This document shows positions 7,868 through 16,630 of a stretch of DNA of 64,000 bases, one piece after another. The notes beneath the pieces were generated by a model that was not told where the DNA came from, ran no database searches, and saw only the letters and a program-made list of their open reading frames with translations. Where the stretch lies: contig JAXMGX010000006.1 of the NCBI GenBank assembly GCA_046347045.1, forward strand, positions 124,001-188,000, given 5' to 3'. Every line of letters begins with the position of its first letter. The first letter of the stretch is position 1. Both the position numbers and the translations under genes were made by a program. This DNA is from ZC4RG30 sp046347045 (GTDB lineage: Bacteria; Pseudomonadota; Gammaproteobacteria; Steroidobacterales; Steroidobacteraceae).

Positions 7868-10522
7868 TCAGGTTCGGTTTCTGGGGTGCAGTAGCTTGGC
7901 GATCAGGCCGGTCCATCCCGTCTGGTGCGAGGCGCCGACGCCGCGGCCGGTGTCGCCGTGGAAGTACTCGTAGAACAGGATGTAGTCGCGGAAGTGCGGG
8001 TCGTCCTGTACGCGTGGCTGGTGCGCAAACACGGGACGCCGGCCTTCGGAATCCTTGAGAAAGAGGCGGGTCAGACGCCGGGCGATTTCCTGGGCCGCCT
8101 CATCGATGGATATGAAGTTTCCGGATCCGGTCGGACACTCGATCCGGAACTCATCCCCGTAATAGTGATGGAACTTCTGCAGTGATTCGATCAGCAGGTA
8201 GTTCACCGGGAACCAGATGGGACCGCGCCAGTTCGAGTTGCCACCGAAGAGGCCCGAGTCCGACTCCGCTGGCAGGTAACGCACGGACAGGTCCATGCCA
8301 TCGACGCGGTAGACATACGGATTCGCAAGGTGGTGGCGCGAGATTGCGCGGATGCCGAAGTCCGACAGGAATTCGGTTTCGTCGAGCATCCGCTTGAGCA
8401 GCTTCTTCATGCGGTGCCCACGGAGCAGCGACAGCAATCGACGGTGGCCACGGCCTTCGACATTCCAGTGCGAGACCAGCGATGCCAGCTCCGGGCGGTA
8501 GTTCAGGAACCACTCCAGCCGGCGCTTGAACTCCGGCACTCGGTCGAGCAGCTCCGGATCGAGCGTTTCGACGGCGAACAGCGGGATCAGGCCCACCATG
8601 GACCGCACTTTCAGCGGCGTCATGCTGCCGTCCGGAAGGTGAAGCACGTCGTAGAAGAACTGGTCCTCGTCGTCCCAGAGGCCGATGCCCGCCTCGCCGA
8701 GGTTGTTCATGGCCTCCGCGATGTGCAGGAAGTGCTCGAAGAACTTGGTGGCGATGTCCTCGTACACGGGGTTGTGCTGCGCCAGTTCGAGCGCGATGCG
8801 CATCAGGTTGAGCGCATACATGGCCATCCAGCTCGTGCCGTCGGCCTGGTCGATGTGTCCGCCGGTCGGCAGCTGCGCGCTGCGGTCGAACACGCCGATG
8901 TTGTCCAGCCCCAGGAATCCGCCCTGGAACACGTTGCGACCTTCCGCATCCTTGCGATTCACCCACCAGGTGAAATTGAGCATCAGCTTGTGGAAAACCG
9001 CCTCGAGGAAGGGGAGGTCGCCCTTGCCTCCCCGGTGTTTGCGGTCGATCTGGAACACCCGCCATGTTGCCCAGGCGTGGACCGGCGGGTTCACGTCGCC
9101 GAATGCCCACTCGTAGGCCGGCATCTGCCCGTTGGGATGCATGTACCATTCGCGCGTGAGCAGCAACAGCTGCTCCTTGGCGAACTGGCTGTCGATCAGC
9201 GCCAGTGACAGGGTGTGGAATGCCAGATCCCAGGCCGCATACCAGGGATACTCCCATTTGTCCGGCATCGAAATGATGTCGGCATTGTTGAGGTGAGCCC
9301 AGTCGCGATTGCGTCCGAAGCGACGTCCGGGGGGAGGAGCCGGCTGCGTTGCGTCACCCTTGAGCCACCGCGGAATGTCGAAGTGGAAGAACTGCTTGCT
9401 CCAGATCATGCCGGCAAAGGCCTGACGCTGGATCAGGCGCGCATCGGCGTCCTCGATGCCCGACTGCAAGTCAGCATAGAACTGGTCCGCCTGAGCGCGG
9501 CGCTCATTCATCGCCGCGTCGAAGTCGGCAAAGGGCTTCGCGACAAGCTGCGGCGTCAGGCGCACGCGCAGCGTGACCGAACCCTGTGCCGCGATGGTCA
9601 GTCGGAAACGAGCGGCGGCCTTGGTGCCTGCCATCTCGGGATTCACCGCGATGCTGTTTTCGTGGACCACCGCCTCATGGAAAGCATCCTTGAAATGGCC
9701 TGGCTGCGGGTGTCCGAACAGCTTCGGCACGTTCGTGTCGTTGTCCGTGAACAGCCACTCTGCTGCGCCGTCGGCATACCAGTTCAGGCGACCGAGATCG
9801 CCATGTTCCACCGCCACGTGGTCGCCGGCGTACTGCATCACCGGACGCTTTTCACCGGGTGTCCAGCTCCAGGTATTGCGGAACCAGAGCTGCGGCAGTA
9901 CCTGAAGATCGGCCACTTCAGGGCCACGGTTGTGAATCGTGATGGCCATCATCACGTCGCCGGGCGTGCGCTGCGCGTATTCGACGAAGACGTCGAAATA
10001 GCGGTTATCGTCGAAAGCCGCCGTATCGAGAAGTTCGTACTCGGGCTGGCCAATGCCGCGCCGGCGATTCTCCTCAACGAGCTCTGCGTAGGGGTACTCC
10101 CGCTGCGGATACTTGTACAGGCCCTTCAGGTAGGAGTGAGTGGGCGTGGCGTCGAGGTAGTAGTAGCACTCCTTCACGTCCTCGCCGTGGTTGCCCTCGC
10201 TGTTCGTCAGCCCGAACAGTCGCTCCTTCAGGATGGGATCGCGTCCATTCCAGAGCGCCAGCGAGAGACAGATGCGCTGCTGGTCATCCGAGAAGCCCAG
10301 CAGGCCATCCTCGCCCCAGCGATAGGCGCGGCTGCGCGCATGGTCGTGGGGAAAGTAGTCCCAGGCATTGCCATGCGGTGAATAGTCCTCGCGCACGGTG
10401 CCCCACTGGCGCTCGCTCAGGTAGGGGCCCCAGCGCTTCCACGCGGGGTTGCTGGCCGAGCACTCCGCGAGTCGCGCGGATTCGGCGGAAATGGAGTCAG
10501 AAGGACGCAGGCTGGCATTCAT
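7868..10522 (-). CDS. MGH1/GH63-like glycoside hydrolase (alpha-glucosidase type)
   Basis: 884 residues from the ATG at 10522. It is a large soluble protein with no signal peptide. The N-terminal region has WKRWGPYLSERQWGTVREDY and a beta-rich part, and the C-terminal (alpha/alpha)6-type barrel has NWRGPIWFPVNYLLIESL, which matches the GH63/mannosylglycerate-hydrolase-like superfamily that removes alpha-glucosyl or mannosyl units. The 26-bp overlap with the upstream debranching-type gene suggests the two hydrolases act together on one alpha-glucan-like substrate in the cytoplasm. Much longer upstream in-frame extension lies inside the neighbour and was rejected. The exact substrate is unknown. 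Confidence 0.8.
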   Translation of the reverse strand: MNASLRPSDSISAESARLAECSASNPAWKRWGPYLSERQWGTVREDYSPHGNAWDYFPHDHARSRAYRWGEDGLLGFSDDQQRICLSLALWNGRDPILKERLFGLTNSEGNHGEDVKECYYYLDATPTHSYLKGLYKYPQREYPYAELVEENRRRGIGQPEYELLDTAAFDDNRYFDVFVEYAQRTPGDVMMAITIHNRGPEVADLQVLPQLWFRNTWSWTPGEKRPVMQYAGDHVAVEHGDLGRLNWYADGAAEWLFTDNDTNVPKLFGHPQPGHFKDAFHEAVVHENSIAVNPEMAGTKAAARFRLTIAAQGSVTLRVRLTPQLVAKPFADFDAAMNERRAQADQFYADLQSGIEDADARLIQRQAFAGMIWSKQFFHFDIPRWLKGDATQPAPPPGRRFGRNRDWAHLNNADIISMPDKWEYPWYAAWDLAFHTLSLALIDSQFAKEQLLLLTREWYMHPNGQMPAYEWAFGDVNPPVHAWATWRVFQIDRKHRGGKGDLPFLEAVFHKLMLNFTWWVNRKDAEGRNVFQGGFLGLDNIGVFDRSAQLPTGGHIDQADGTSWMAMYALNLMRIALELAQHNPVYEDIATKFFEHFLHIAEAMNNLGEAGIGLWDDEDQFFYDVLHLPDGSMTPLKVRSMVGLIPLFAVETLDPELLDRVPEFKRRLEWFLNYRPELASLVSHWNVEGRGHRRLLSLLRGHRMKKLLKRMLDETEFLSDFGIRAISRHHLANPYVYRVDGMDLSVRYLPAESDSGLFGGNSNWRGPIWFPVNYLLIESLQKFHHYYGDEFRIECPTGSGNFISIDEAAQEIARRLTRLFLKDSEGRRPVFAHQPRVQDDPHFRDYILFYEYFHGDTGRGVGASHQTGWTGLIAKLLHPRNRT

Positions 10523-12581
10523 TGATATCGCTCCAGGCACGCAGGGTTTCGGCGACGCTCCAGGCCTGCGCAGTGCAGCCGGCCGGGGCAAATGGCGCAT
10601 CGCCATCGAAGATTTCACTGATCTGGCCGACGCAGGCCTCGCGCAGGTGGGGCAGCAGGCCCGACAGAAGCGCGAGTGCCGCGGGGCGATCTTTGTGCAC
10701 GCGGTAGTGCGCGAGGGCAAAGGGACCGAGCAACCAGCTCCATACCGTTCCCTGGTGGTACACGGCATCGCGCTCCTGCGGCGATCCTGCATAGCGACCG
10801 GTAAAGGCGTGATGACGCGGGTTCAGGCTCCGCATGCCCACGGGCGTCCACAATGATCGCAGGCAGACGTCGATCACGGCCCGCGCCTGCTCGGCTTCGA
10901 GCAGAGAGTAGGGCAGCGAAAGCGCAAAGATCTGGTTTGGGCGCAGCGACGAGTCGACGAGTCCCGAGGGCGTGTCGATGACGTCGTTCAGGTAGCCGGT
11001 GGATTCGTTCCAGAAGCGCCTGCGAAAACTCTGGGTTGCAAGCTCCGCAAGCGCTGTCATCCGTCGTGCCGCTTCTGGATGCTGCTCGGCATCGTGCATC
11101 GAGGCCAGGATGCGCAGGGCGTTGATCCACAGGGCATTGATCTCGACGGCTTTGCCAGTGCGCGGGGTTACTACCCAATCACCGATGCGGGCGTCCATCC
11201 ACGTCAGCTGTACCCCGTCGGTGCCGGCGCGCAGCAGCGAATCTGAAGGATCCATCGAGATGCCATAGCGCGTGCCGCGGCAGTGCCACTCGATGATGTC
11301 GTCGAGGACCGGCAACAGTTCACGGCGCAATGCCGCGTCCTTGGTGCGCTCGAGATGAAGATGAATGGCGATGAAGAACCACAGCGTGGCATCGACGGTG
11401 TTGTACTCCGGCACCTCGCCATCGTCCGGGAACCGGTTGGGCAGCATGCCCTGGCTGACATGCCGCGCGAAGGTGCGAAGCACCTGGCTCGCTTCGTCCT
11501 CGCGCCCGGTGATCAAGGTGAGTCCGGGTAGCGCGATCATCGTGTCGCGACCCCAGTCCCCGAACCACGGATAACCCGCGATCACTGTCCGGCCCTCCGG
11601 CCGGCCATCGGGCAGGTGCCGGGCCACCAGGAACTGATCGGCGGCGAGCACCAGTTGGCGAGCTTCGGGGAACTCATCGCACCGGATCAGATGGGAGGCG
11701 CGCGCGGCTGCGCGAAGCAGCGAATGCTCGCGCTCCCGCTGGCGCTCAAGACTGTCATCGGCATGCAGCGGCGCGTGCGTCTCGCTCGTTGCGATCAGTG
11801 TTGCGTGGGTTCCGGGTGCCAGTTGCAGTTGGAAAACTGCGGGACGGAACAGGTCCTCGGCGGTGTCGAGGCCGCGGGCCTGTTCTTCGCGGTGGTGAAA
11901 GTTCCAGTACCAGTCGAGGTTCGCTTCGCAGCGACCTGCATCGATGGACAGGCGATAGGGCGCAGCGCCGTTGAATGCGACAACCTCCACACTGTTGTCG
12001 TCAAGCGCCAGTTGCGGCTCGCGGCGCCCGCGATGATGCCAGTGGTAGTCCCGCCACGTGCACAGTGGATGCAGTTCCAGCTGCATCGGGGCGGTGGAAC
12101 GCAGCAATCGCCACTGCATGTACGAGGTGTTCTCCCCGTACGCCATCCACACTCGCTGTTCCAGCAGCGCATCGCCCACCAGCCACGTCCATACCGGCAC
12201 CTGGCCCTCCAGGCGAAACGACTGAAGCTGTCGATAGCCGTGTGGATCCACGGTTCCATCGCCGTATTCGTTCGTGGCGAGGGGCACTCGCAGGCCACGG
12301 TAATGGGCCATGGCGTCTACTTTGGACACCATGACCGTTCGGGCCAGCGGCGGGCGAAGCGCTGCAACGAGGAATCCGTGATAGCGCCGCGTGTTCGTGC
12401 CGCCCACGGACCCGGAGGCGTAGCCGCCGAGTCCATTGGTCACCAGCCACTCGCGCGCACTGACGGAGGCGAAGTTGCCCAATGCATCGCGATCAAGGCG
12501 CACTGCCGCGGTGTCCTGCTCGGCCCGGCCTGCAGCGGAACGCGGCTGCGTGGCGTCGAACTCCCGGGGACGGGCATTCAT
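10497..12581 (-). CDS. Amylo-alpha-1,6-glucosidase-type glycogen debranching enzyme (GH133)
   Basis: 694 residues. The N-terminal GDE domain has EWLVTNGLGGYASGSVGGT (about 43-61) and RRYHGFLVAAL. The catalytic domain has WFGDWGRDTMIALPGLTL near 335, with the acid in GDWGRD, and YNTVDATLWF. This is the archaeal/bacterial amylo-1,6-glucosidase layout, which hydrolyses alpha-1,6 branch glucoses of glycogen-like polymers. The length fits the family. The start overlaps the SMP-30 stop by 4 bp, so it is translationally coupled. Together with the next hydrolase it implies turnover of an intracellular alpha-glucan or glucosylated compatible solute. Confidence 0.88.
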   Translation of the reverse strand: MNARPREFDATQPRSAAGRAEQDTAAVRLDRDALGNFASVSAREWLVTNGLGGYASGSVGGTNTRRYHGFLVAALRPPLARTVMVSKVDAMAHYRGLRVPLATNEYGDGTVDPHGYRQLQSFRLEGQVPVWTWLVGDALLEQRVWMAYGENTSYMQWRLLRSTAPMQLELHPLCTWRDYHWHHRGRREPQLALDDNSVEVVAFNGAAPYRLSIDAGRCEANLDWYWNFHHREEQARGLDTAEDLFRPAVFQLQLAPGTHATLIATSETHAPLHADDSLERQREREHSLLRAAARASHLIRCDEFPEARQLVLAADQFLVARHLPDGRPEGRTVIAGYPWFGDWGRDTMIALPGLTLITGREDEASQVLRTFARHVSQGMLPNRFPDDGEVPEYNTVDATLWFFIAIHLHLERTKDAALRRELLPVLDDIIEWHCRGTRYGISMDPSDSLLRAGTDGVQLTWMDARIGDWVVTPRTGKAVEINALWINALRILASMHDAEQHPEAARRMTALAELATQSFRRRFWNESTGYLNDVIDTPSGLVDSSLRPNQIFALSLPYSLLEAEQARAVIDVCLRSLWTPVGMRSLNPRHHAFTGRYAGSPQERDAVYHQGTVWSWLLGPFALAHYRVHKDRPAALALLSGLLPHLREACVGQISEIFDGDAPFAPAGCTAQAWSVAETLRAWSDINECQPASF

Positions 12582-14215
12582 GGCCGCACGCCTTCACTGA
12601 GCAATGCAATGCGGTACAGCCGGTCCCTTGCGCACAGATACAGCGTCCGGCCGTCGTCACCCCAGGCAATGTTGTGAACGGCCCGCGGCGCGACGAGAGT
12701 GCCCAGATGCCTTCCGTCCGGCGCATAGATGCGAAGTCCATCCGGCGCCGCCACATACACGTTGCCGGCCTTGTCCACCTTCATGCCGTCGAGTGCTTCC
12801 TCCCCGGGCAGCTCTGCGGTCATGTCCGCAAAGACGCTGGAATGGCCGAGGGCACCGTCGGCGCTTACCGGAAAGCGTAGAATCACTTTTCGCGCCGGAT
12901 CCCAGTTGCTCACGTAGAGCCACTTTTCATCGGGCGAGAAGGCGATGCCGTTCGGTCCCTTCAGCTCCCGGGTCAACAGCGTCACATGACCATTGCGGGC
13001 GCGGTACACACCGCTGAACGGCAGTTCCTTGCGCGGATCATCGAAGACACGAGGCAGTCCGAACGGGGGGTCGGTGAAGTACAGCGAACCGTCACTTCGG
13101 TACACGAGGTCATTCGGGCTGTTCAGCCTCCTGCCTCGGAAGCGGTCCGCGAGCACCGTCGTGCTGCCATCGGCGTTGAGACGCAGGATTCTCCTGTTTC
13201 CGTGCTGGTCTATGGTGAGGCGACCCTGTTCATCCAGCGTGAGACCATTCGATCCCGGCTGGTGGTACTGCGCGGTATCTGCACCGTCGTAGCCCGAAGG
13301 CTCGCGGAACACCGACAGTGTCGATGTGCGCGAGTCGTAGGCATAGATGCGGTTCGCGTTCGGATCGCTGAGCAGCAGCTGCTGAGTTGTGCTGACCCAC
13401 ACCGGTCCTTCGGTGAACTGGAAACCCTCGGCCAGCTTGTACAGCTTGGGATTGGCCGGGACGATGGCCTCGAGTGCGGGATCCAGTTGCGTGACGGCGA
13501 GGTTCACTTCCTGGGGTGGCACCGCACGTGGCTCGGCATCGTCGCGGCTCCCGGCACGAAAGCTCAGCGTCGCCTGGCGCATCCATATGAAATTCGGCGG
13601 AGGATCGGAGAGCGGTCCGTTGATGCCAAAGACCGCCAGCTGGATCTTCTGGCCGGGCTGCACGTTGCGGCCGATCACCAGGTGGTTCACGCCGTTCCAG
13701 CCCTGAATCACAGAACCGCCGCTTTGACCGGCGGCACGCGGTAGTTCGCCATCGACCCAGACTTCGGCGTAGTCATCGAGCGAGGTGGTGAACTCGACTG
13801 TCGCGCCACGCGTGTCGAAGTCTCCGATGCGCGCGGGAACGGTGAGCTGCAGGCGATACCAGTTGAACGACACGCGGCCGTTGCCGCGGCGCTGGCTGAG
13901 AGTGCCGGGAGGCAGGATCGACCACATCGAATCGTCGAAGTCGACGGCGCCGGCTCGCGGGACGATGTCCCAAGTCTGCACCGGTGCACCAGTTGGCTGG
14001 CCGGCGGCATCCGGCGCGTGATGTGCAACGACTCTGAGCGTGGCATCGGCATACCGCCATTGGCCCTGCACGGCCGAGAGCCCGGCCTGGCTCGACAGGT
14101 CGATCGAAGCCGCCGGCTCGCCACGCTGGTCAGTGGCACGCACCGGACTCGCTGCGATGCCCAACCATAGCCCCAGTATCAGCAGGGGCTGCACCCAATG
14201 CGGCTGGCGTTTCAT
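12578..14215 (-). CDS. Secreted SMP-30/gluconolactonase-type beta-propeller with N-terminal galactose-binding-like domain
   Basis: 545 residues. A signal peptide (1-27, ending SPVRA) is followed by a beta-sandwich-like region (about 40-235, WYRLQLTVPARIGDFDTRG). From about 250 comes an SMP-30/gluconolactonase/LRE propeller: EGPVWV, NGLTLDEQGRL, LNSPNDLVYRSDGSLYFTDP, KGPNGIAFSPDEKWLYVSNW and LDGMKVDKAGNVYV. This family opens sugar lactones using a Ca or Zn ion held by Glu, Asn and Asp residues; the equivalents appear in EGP, SPND and DGMK. A periplasmic aldonolactonase would fit with the oxidases of the operon. Both ends overlap neighbours by 4 bp. Confidence 0.85.
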   Translation of the reverse strand: MKRQPHWVQPLLILGLWLGIAASPVRATDQRGEPAASIDLSSQAGLSAVQGQWRYADATLRVVAHHAPDAAGQPTGAPVQTWDIVPRAGAVDFDDSMWSILPPGTLSQRRGNGRVSFNWYRLQLTVPARIGDFDTRGATVEFTTSLDDYAEVWVDGELPRAAGQSGGSVIQGWNGVNHLVIGRNVQPGQKIQLAVFGINGPLSDPPPNFIWMRQATLSFRAGSRDDAEPRAVPPQEVNLAVTQLDPALEAIVPANPKLYKLAEGFQFTEGPVWVSTTQQLLLSDPNANRIYAYDSRTSTLSVFREPSGYDGADTAQYHQPGSNGLTLDEQGRLTIDQHGNRRILRLNADGSTTVLADRFRGRRLNSPNDLVYRSDGSLYFTDPPFGLPRVFDDPRKELPFSGVYRARNGHVTLLTRELKGPNGIAFSPDEKWLYVSNWDPARKVILRFPVSADGALGHSSVFADMTAELPGEEALDGMKVDKAGNVYVAAPDGLRIYAPDGRHLGTLVAPRAVHNIAWGDDGRTLYLCARDRLYRIALLSEGVRP

Positions 14216-14736
14216 GGTGTCCGCCGGGCCGGGCCCTGGTGAGCTGCAATGAATTCGCTTACAGCGGCAGTCGCGATCTCATCGTCCTGGGCCGCGCTTG
14301 CTGCGCCGCTCACACCGATGGCGCCGATCACGTGACCGTCGATTTCCAACGGTACCCCGCCCTGCAGGGGTGTGAACGGCGCGATCTCTGCGACGGCCAG
14401 CATCGTATACCGACCCTTGTTCACGGCCTCTTCGAACACACGCGTCGGTTTGGCAAAGAGCGCTGCCGTGCGGGCCTTTCCAATGGACACCGGTGCGGCA
14501 TTCGCGAACGTGCCATCCAGACGCTCAAGGCAGATGAGACTGCCGGAGGCGTCTACCACGGCGATGGCTCCGCCGGGCGCCTGATGTGACTGCGCATATC
14601 GCACGGCGCTCTGCAGCAGAGCCTTCGCTCCCTCGAGGGTGAGCGCGGGTGTGCTCGCGAGGTCCGCCGCACTTGCGCCCGCCGACATCAGCAGCAGCGA
14701 ACCCAGTGCCAGAAGCCTCGAGAACCGGAGCGTCAT
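14212..14736 (-). CDS. GlcG/HbpS-type (DUF336) secreted protein
   Basis: 174 residues with a signal peptide (1-23, ending GASA). The body shows the GlcG/HbpS fold: LTLEGAKALLQSAV, PGGAIAVVDASGSLICLERLDG, SIGKARTAALFAKPT, LQGGVPLEIDGHVIGAIGVSG and AQDDEIATAAV. Homologues bind haem or cobalamin-like ligands, or are uncharacterised partners of oxidases. It lies between the nucleotidyltransferase and SMP-30 genes with 4-bp overlaps on both sides. A periplasmic redox or ligand-binding accessory role is plausible but not shown. Confidence 0.85.
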   Translation of the reverse strand: MTLRFSRLLALGSLLLMSAGASAADLASTPALTLEGAKALLQSAVRYAQSHQAPGGAIAVVDASGSLICLERLDGTFANAAPVSIGKARTAALFAKPTRVFEEAVNKGRYTMLAVAEIAPFTPLQGGVPLEIDGHVIGAIGVSGAASAAQDDEIATAAVSEFIAAHQGPARRTP

Positions 14737-15728
14737 GACACGGCTCCTGCTGTCGCGCGCAGGGTGTTCAATGCAAGGCTGGCATGCTGTGCCGCCAGGC
14801 TCAGCTGTGCCATGGCGCTGTCCCCGCGAGGACGGCTGACGTTGATCTCCGGCAGACGACGAAGTGTGGCTTCCACGCGCTGGGGAGTGCCAAGGTCAGA
14901 CCAGCCGCACTGCGGCACGGGCAACACCTTCAGCAGCGGCTCCTGGCCTTCCATGATGTGGCGTGAGAAGTCCACGCTCGGCAGAAGCTGGTAGAGATCC
15001 TCCACCGCCATGCCGTGGGTATCGAAGTCGATGCTCAGCGCCTCGCGAAACTGAGCCACGGTTCCGGGCATGCGCCGCTCGAACATGCCAAGAAGGGCGC
15101 GGGCCGTGGCGGCGATCACGAACACATTCCAAAGGGCGCCCTGGTCCAGCAGCGACTGGGCCTGTGATGCAGCGGGCTTCTCGACGAAGCGGCTCACGCT
15201 GGTCGAATGCAGGGTGTCGCCCCGCACGGGCAGGATATAGCCCAGTTCCGTGTCCGGTACGTCCGGCTCGACACCCAGCAGGAAGACCGAATCCCGCTGC
15301 ATGCTGGCGAGCAGCGTGGCCTTTCTCAGCGATTCCGCGAAGGCCGCTTCGTCCTCGACGTGATGGTCTGCCGGCAGCAGTACAACCGTGGCCTCCGGAT
15401 CACGTGCAGCGATATGCAGCAGCGGCAGCAGGATGCCGTGCGCGGTGCCACGGTTCTCAGGCTGCGCGATGACATTGGCATCCGGCAGGTGAAACAGCGG
15501 AACTTCCCAGAAGCGGCGATGCTGGGCGGCAACCACCGCGCAGATTCGCTCCGGTCGGGCAACGGCGGAAGCGCGGTGCAGGGCCTCCTGCAGCAGGGAC
15601 GCGCCACCATTCAGGGAACAGAACTGCTTGGGTACGGCGACACCGCTGCGCGTCGTCGTCAGGCTGCGCAATCGGGTGCCTTCGCCAGCAGCCAGAATCA
15701 GGGCCCAGGTATTGCCACGAGAAGTCAT
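14733..15728 (-). CDS. Sugar-phosphate nucleotidyltransferase, mannose-1-phosphate guanylyltransferase-like
   Basis: 331 residues from the ATG at 15728, with an AGGA ribosome site about 8 nt upstream. The nucleotidyltransferase signature LILAAGEGTRLRSL occupies residues 10-23, followed by the Lys of VPKQF, VVLLPADHHV and RFVEKPAAS, the pattern of GDP-mannose pyrophosphorylases (GTP + mannose-1-P). It is shorter than bifunctional ManC/AlgA because it lacks the isomerase cupin. It is the first enzyme gene after the bufferin-like precursor, separated from it by a hairpin terminator (15748-15780). The in-frame start at 15896 would lie inside that precursor and was rejected. Confidence 0.8.
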   Translation of the reverse strand: MTSRGNTWALILAAGEGTRLRSLTTTRSGVAVPKQFCSLNGGASLLQEALHRASAVARPERICAVVAAQHRRFWEVPLFHLPDANVIAQPENRGTAHGILLPLLHIAARDPEATVVLLPADHHVEDEAAFAESLRKATLLASMQRDSVFLLGVEPDVPDTELGYILPVRGDTLHSTSVSRFVEKPAASQAQSLLDQGALWNVFVIAATARALLGMFERRMPGTVAQFREALSIDFDTHGMAVEDLYQLLPSVDFSRHIMEGQEPLLKVLPVPQCGWSDLGTPQRVEATLRRLPEINVSRPRGDSAMAQLSLAAQHASLALNTLRATAGAVS

Positions 15729-15747
15729 GTTCGGCGTCCTTTCAGTT

Positions 15748-15780
15748 GGGAAAGAAAAGGGTGGCGATTTGCGCCACCCT
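15748..15780 (-). terminator. Intrinsic terminator/attenuator after the orphan bufA-like gene
   Basis: On the minus strand AGGGTGGCG and CGCCACCCT form a perfect 9-bp stem around a CAAAT loop (58-80 of 15700), followed by TTTTCTTTC. It lies 17 bp after the bufA-like stop and 20 bp before the start codon of the nucleotidyltransferase. Because no separate promoter is evident in that short gap, partial read-through could set a high precursor-to-enzyme ratio in one operon. Confidence 0.75.
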
Positions 15781-15796
15781 GTGAGGGAAGTTGCTG

Positions 15797-16123
15797 TCAG
15801 CCCTGCTTGGGATAGCGGGCGTTGCGGCCCTGCGTGACTTTCGGCGGCGTCGGGTCCTTGACCTTGACGACGCGGGCGCCAGCGATCTTTTCGCACGTGC
15901 CCTTGGGAAGGTAGATCCAGGCCATGGGTTCACCGTCTTTCTCGACGTGCCCGTGGCAGGCGTTGTTCGCCGTCGCGCAGTCGTTCTTGCCGGCCTTGAT
16001 CACGCCGGCGCACTGCTCTTCGCCGGCATGTTCGTCGGCGGCCATCGCCGATGCCGCGAAGCTTGTTGCACCGACGGCGATGAGGCTCGCGATCGCGGTG
16101 CGCAGGATGCTGGAAGATTTCAT
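15797..16123 (-). CDS. Orphan bufferin-type RiPP precursor (DUF2282/BufA-like)
   Basis: 108 residues with a Sec signal (1-28, ending SAMA) and a strong AAGGAG site before the ATG. Four Cys have spacing C-x10-C-x6-C-x20-C, with conserved KAGKNDC and LPKGTCE. This is identical in spacing to the bufA product at 20933-21205. Family members are metal-responsive peptides whose Cys residues are modified by a DUF692 (MNIO) enzyme and which sequester copper or similar ions in the periplasm. No BufB/BufC lies beside this gene; modification would have to come from the bufBC genes 4 kb away. It carries an extra 20-residue basic tail (KVKDPTPPKVTQGR). It is preceded by a sigma-54 promoter. Confidence 0.85.
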   Translation of the reverse strand: MKSSSILRTAIASLIAVGATSFAASAMAADEHAGEEQCAGVIKAGKNDCATANNACHGHVEKDGEPMAWIYLPKGTCEKIAGARVVKVKDPTPPKVTQGRNARYPKQG

Positions 16124-16136
16124 CTGAAGGTCTCCT

Positions 16137-16152
16137 TGAATGAATGAATGAA
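16137..16152 (+). repeat. Tetranucleotide repeat (TGAA)4 in the 5' leader of the bufA-like gene
   Basis: Four perfect TGAA units, on the plus strand, followed by TGATG. They lie in the untranslated leader between the predicted start site (about 16188) and the AAGGAG ribosome site of the minus-strand gene. Short tetramer tracts can slip, but four units is a small number. Confidence 0.6.
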
Positions 16153-16198
16153 TGATGTGGATCGTGTCTATTAAGAAAACTTGCTCGGCAAGCTGGAT

Positions 16199-16214
16199 TG
16201 CAATGGGCGTGCCA
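16199..16214 (-). promoter_or_regulatory. Sigma-54 promoter of the bufA-like/sugar operon
   Basis: On the minus strand TGGCACGCCCATTGCA is a perfect match to TGGCACG-N4-TTGCW. The predicted start is about 16188, giving a leader of about 65 nt before the ATG at 16123. A GC-rich box GGCGGTGGCGCC at 16276-16287 (about -93) resembles sequences upstream of the other sigma-54 promoters of the island. Confidence 0.85.
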
Positions 16215-16313
16215 GCTTCGCGACTGCGAAAAGCAGGACCCGCGGCCCCGCGGCGAGATACGCGCCGCGAAGCGTGGCGGTGGCGCCGCGATCCATGGTG
16301 GGATACCGGGAGG

Positions 16314-16586
16314 TCACGACTGCTTTGCCAGTCTCACCAGCGTGAGCAGGCCGCCGATGAACTCGGATACGTGGATGTACTCGACGCCCCCCTGCTGCAG
16401 CGACTGAAGCAGTGCTACGCCCTCGGCATCGGCGAAGGCCAGGTCAGACAAGTCCAGCTTCAGGTGCCCGCGCGCCAGAGCACTGGCTGCAGCCAGTCGA
16501 ACCTCTCCAACCCAGGGGGCCAGCAGCTTGCCTTCCAGCAGCAACGTGGTGCTGTCGGGTTCCAGTCTCTGATGAATACGCAGCAT
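16314..16586 (-). CDS. STAS-domain protein
   Basis: 90 residues filling a single STAS fold: strands TTLLLEGKL and LKLDLSDLAFAD, the helix EGVALLQSLQQGG, then VEYIHVSEFIGGLLTLV. The usual phosphorylatable Ser/Thr after the D of the LDLS strand is not in the canonical DSSG context (here FADAEGV), so switch function is uncertain. STAS proteins are anti-sigma-factor antagonists or lipid/nucleotide-binding modules. It stands alone behind a degenerate sigma-54 promoter, between the bEBP gene and the bufA-like operon, so it is probably part of the same regulon. Confidence 0.7.
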   Translation of the reverse strand: MLRIHQRLEPDSTTLLLEGKLLAPWVGEVRLAAASALARGHLKLDLSDLAFADAEGVALLQSLQQGGVEYIHVSEFIGGLLTLVRLAKQS

Positions 16587-16630
16587 GTCCGGGAATCTGG
16601 TGAATGCGGGAAAGTCCGCAGTCCGGACAG

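Noticed and set aside
15748..15780. Riboswitch in front of the sugar operon
   Set aside because: A simple stem-loop with a T-run fits an intrinsic terminator; no conserved aptamer pairing is visible.
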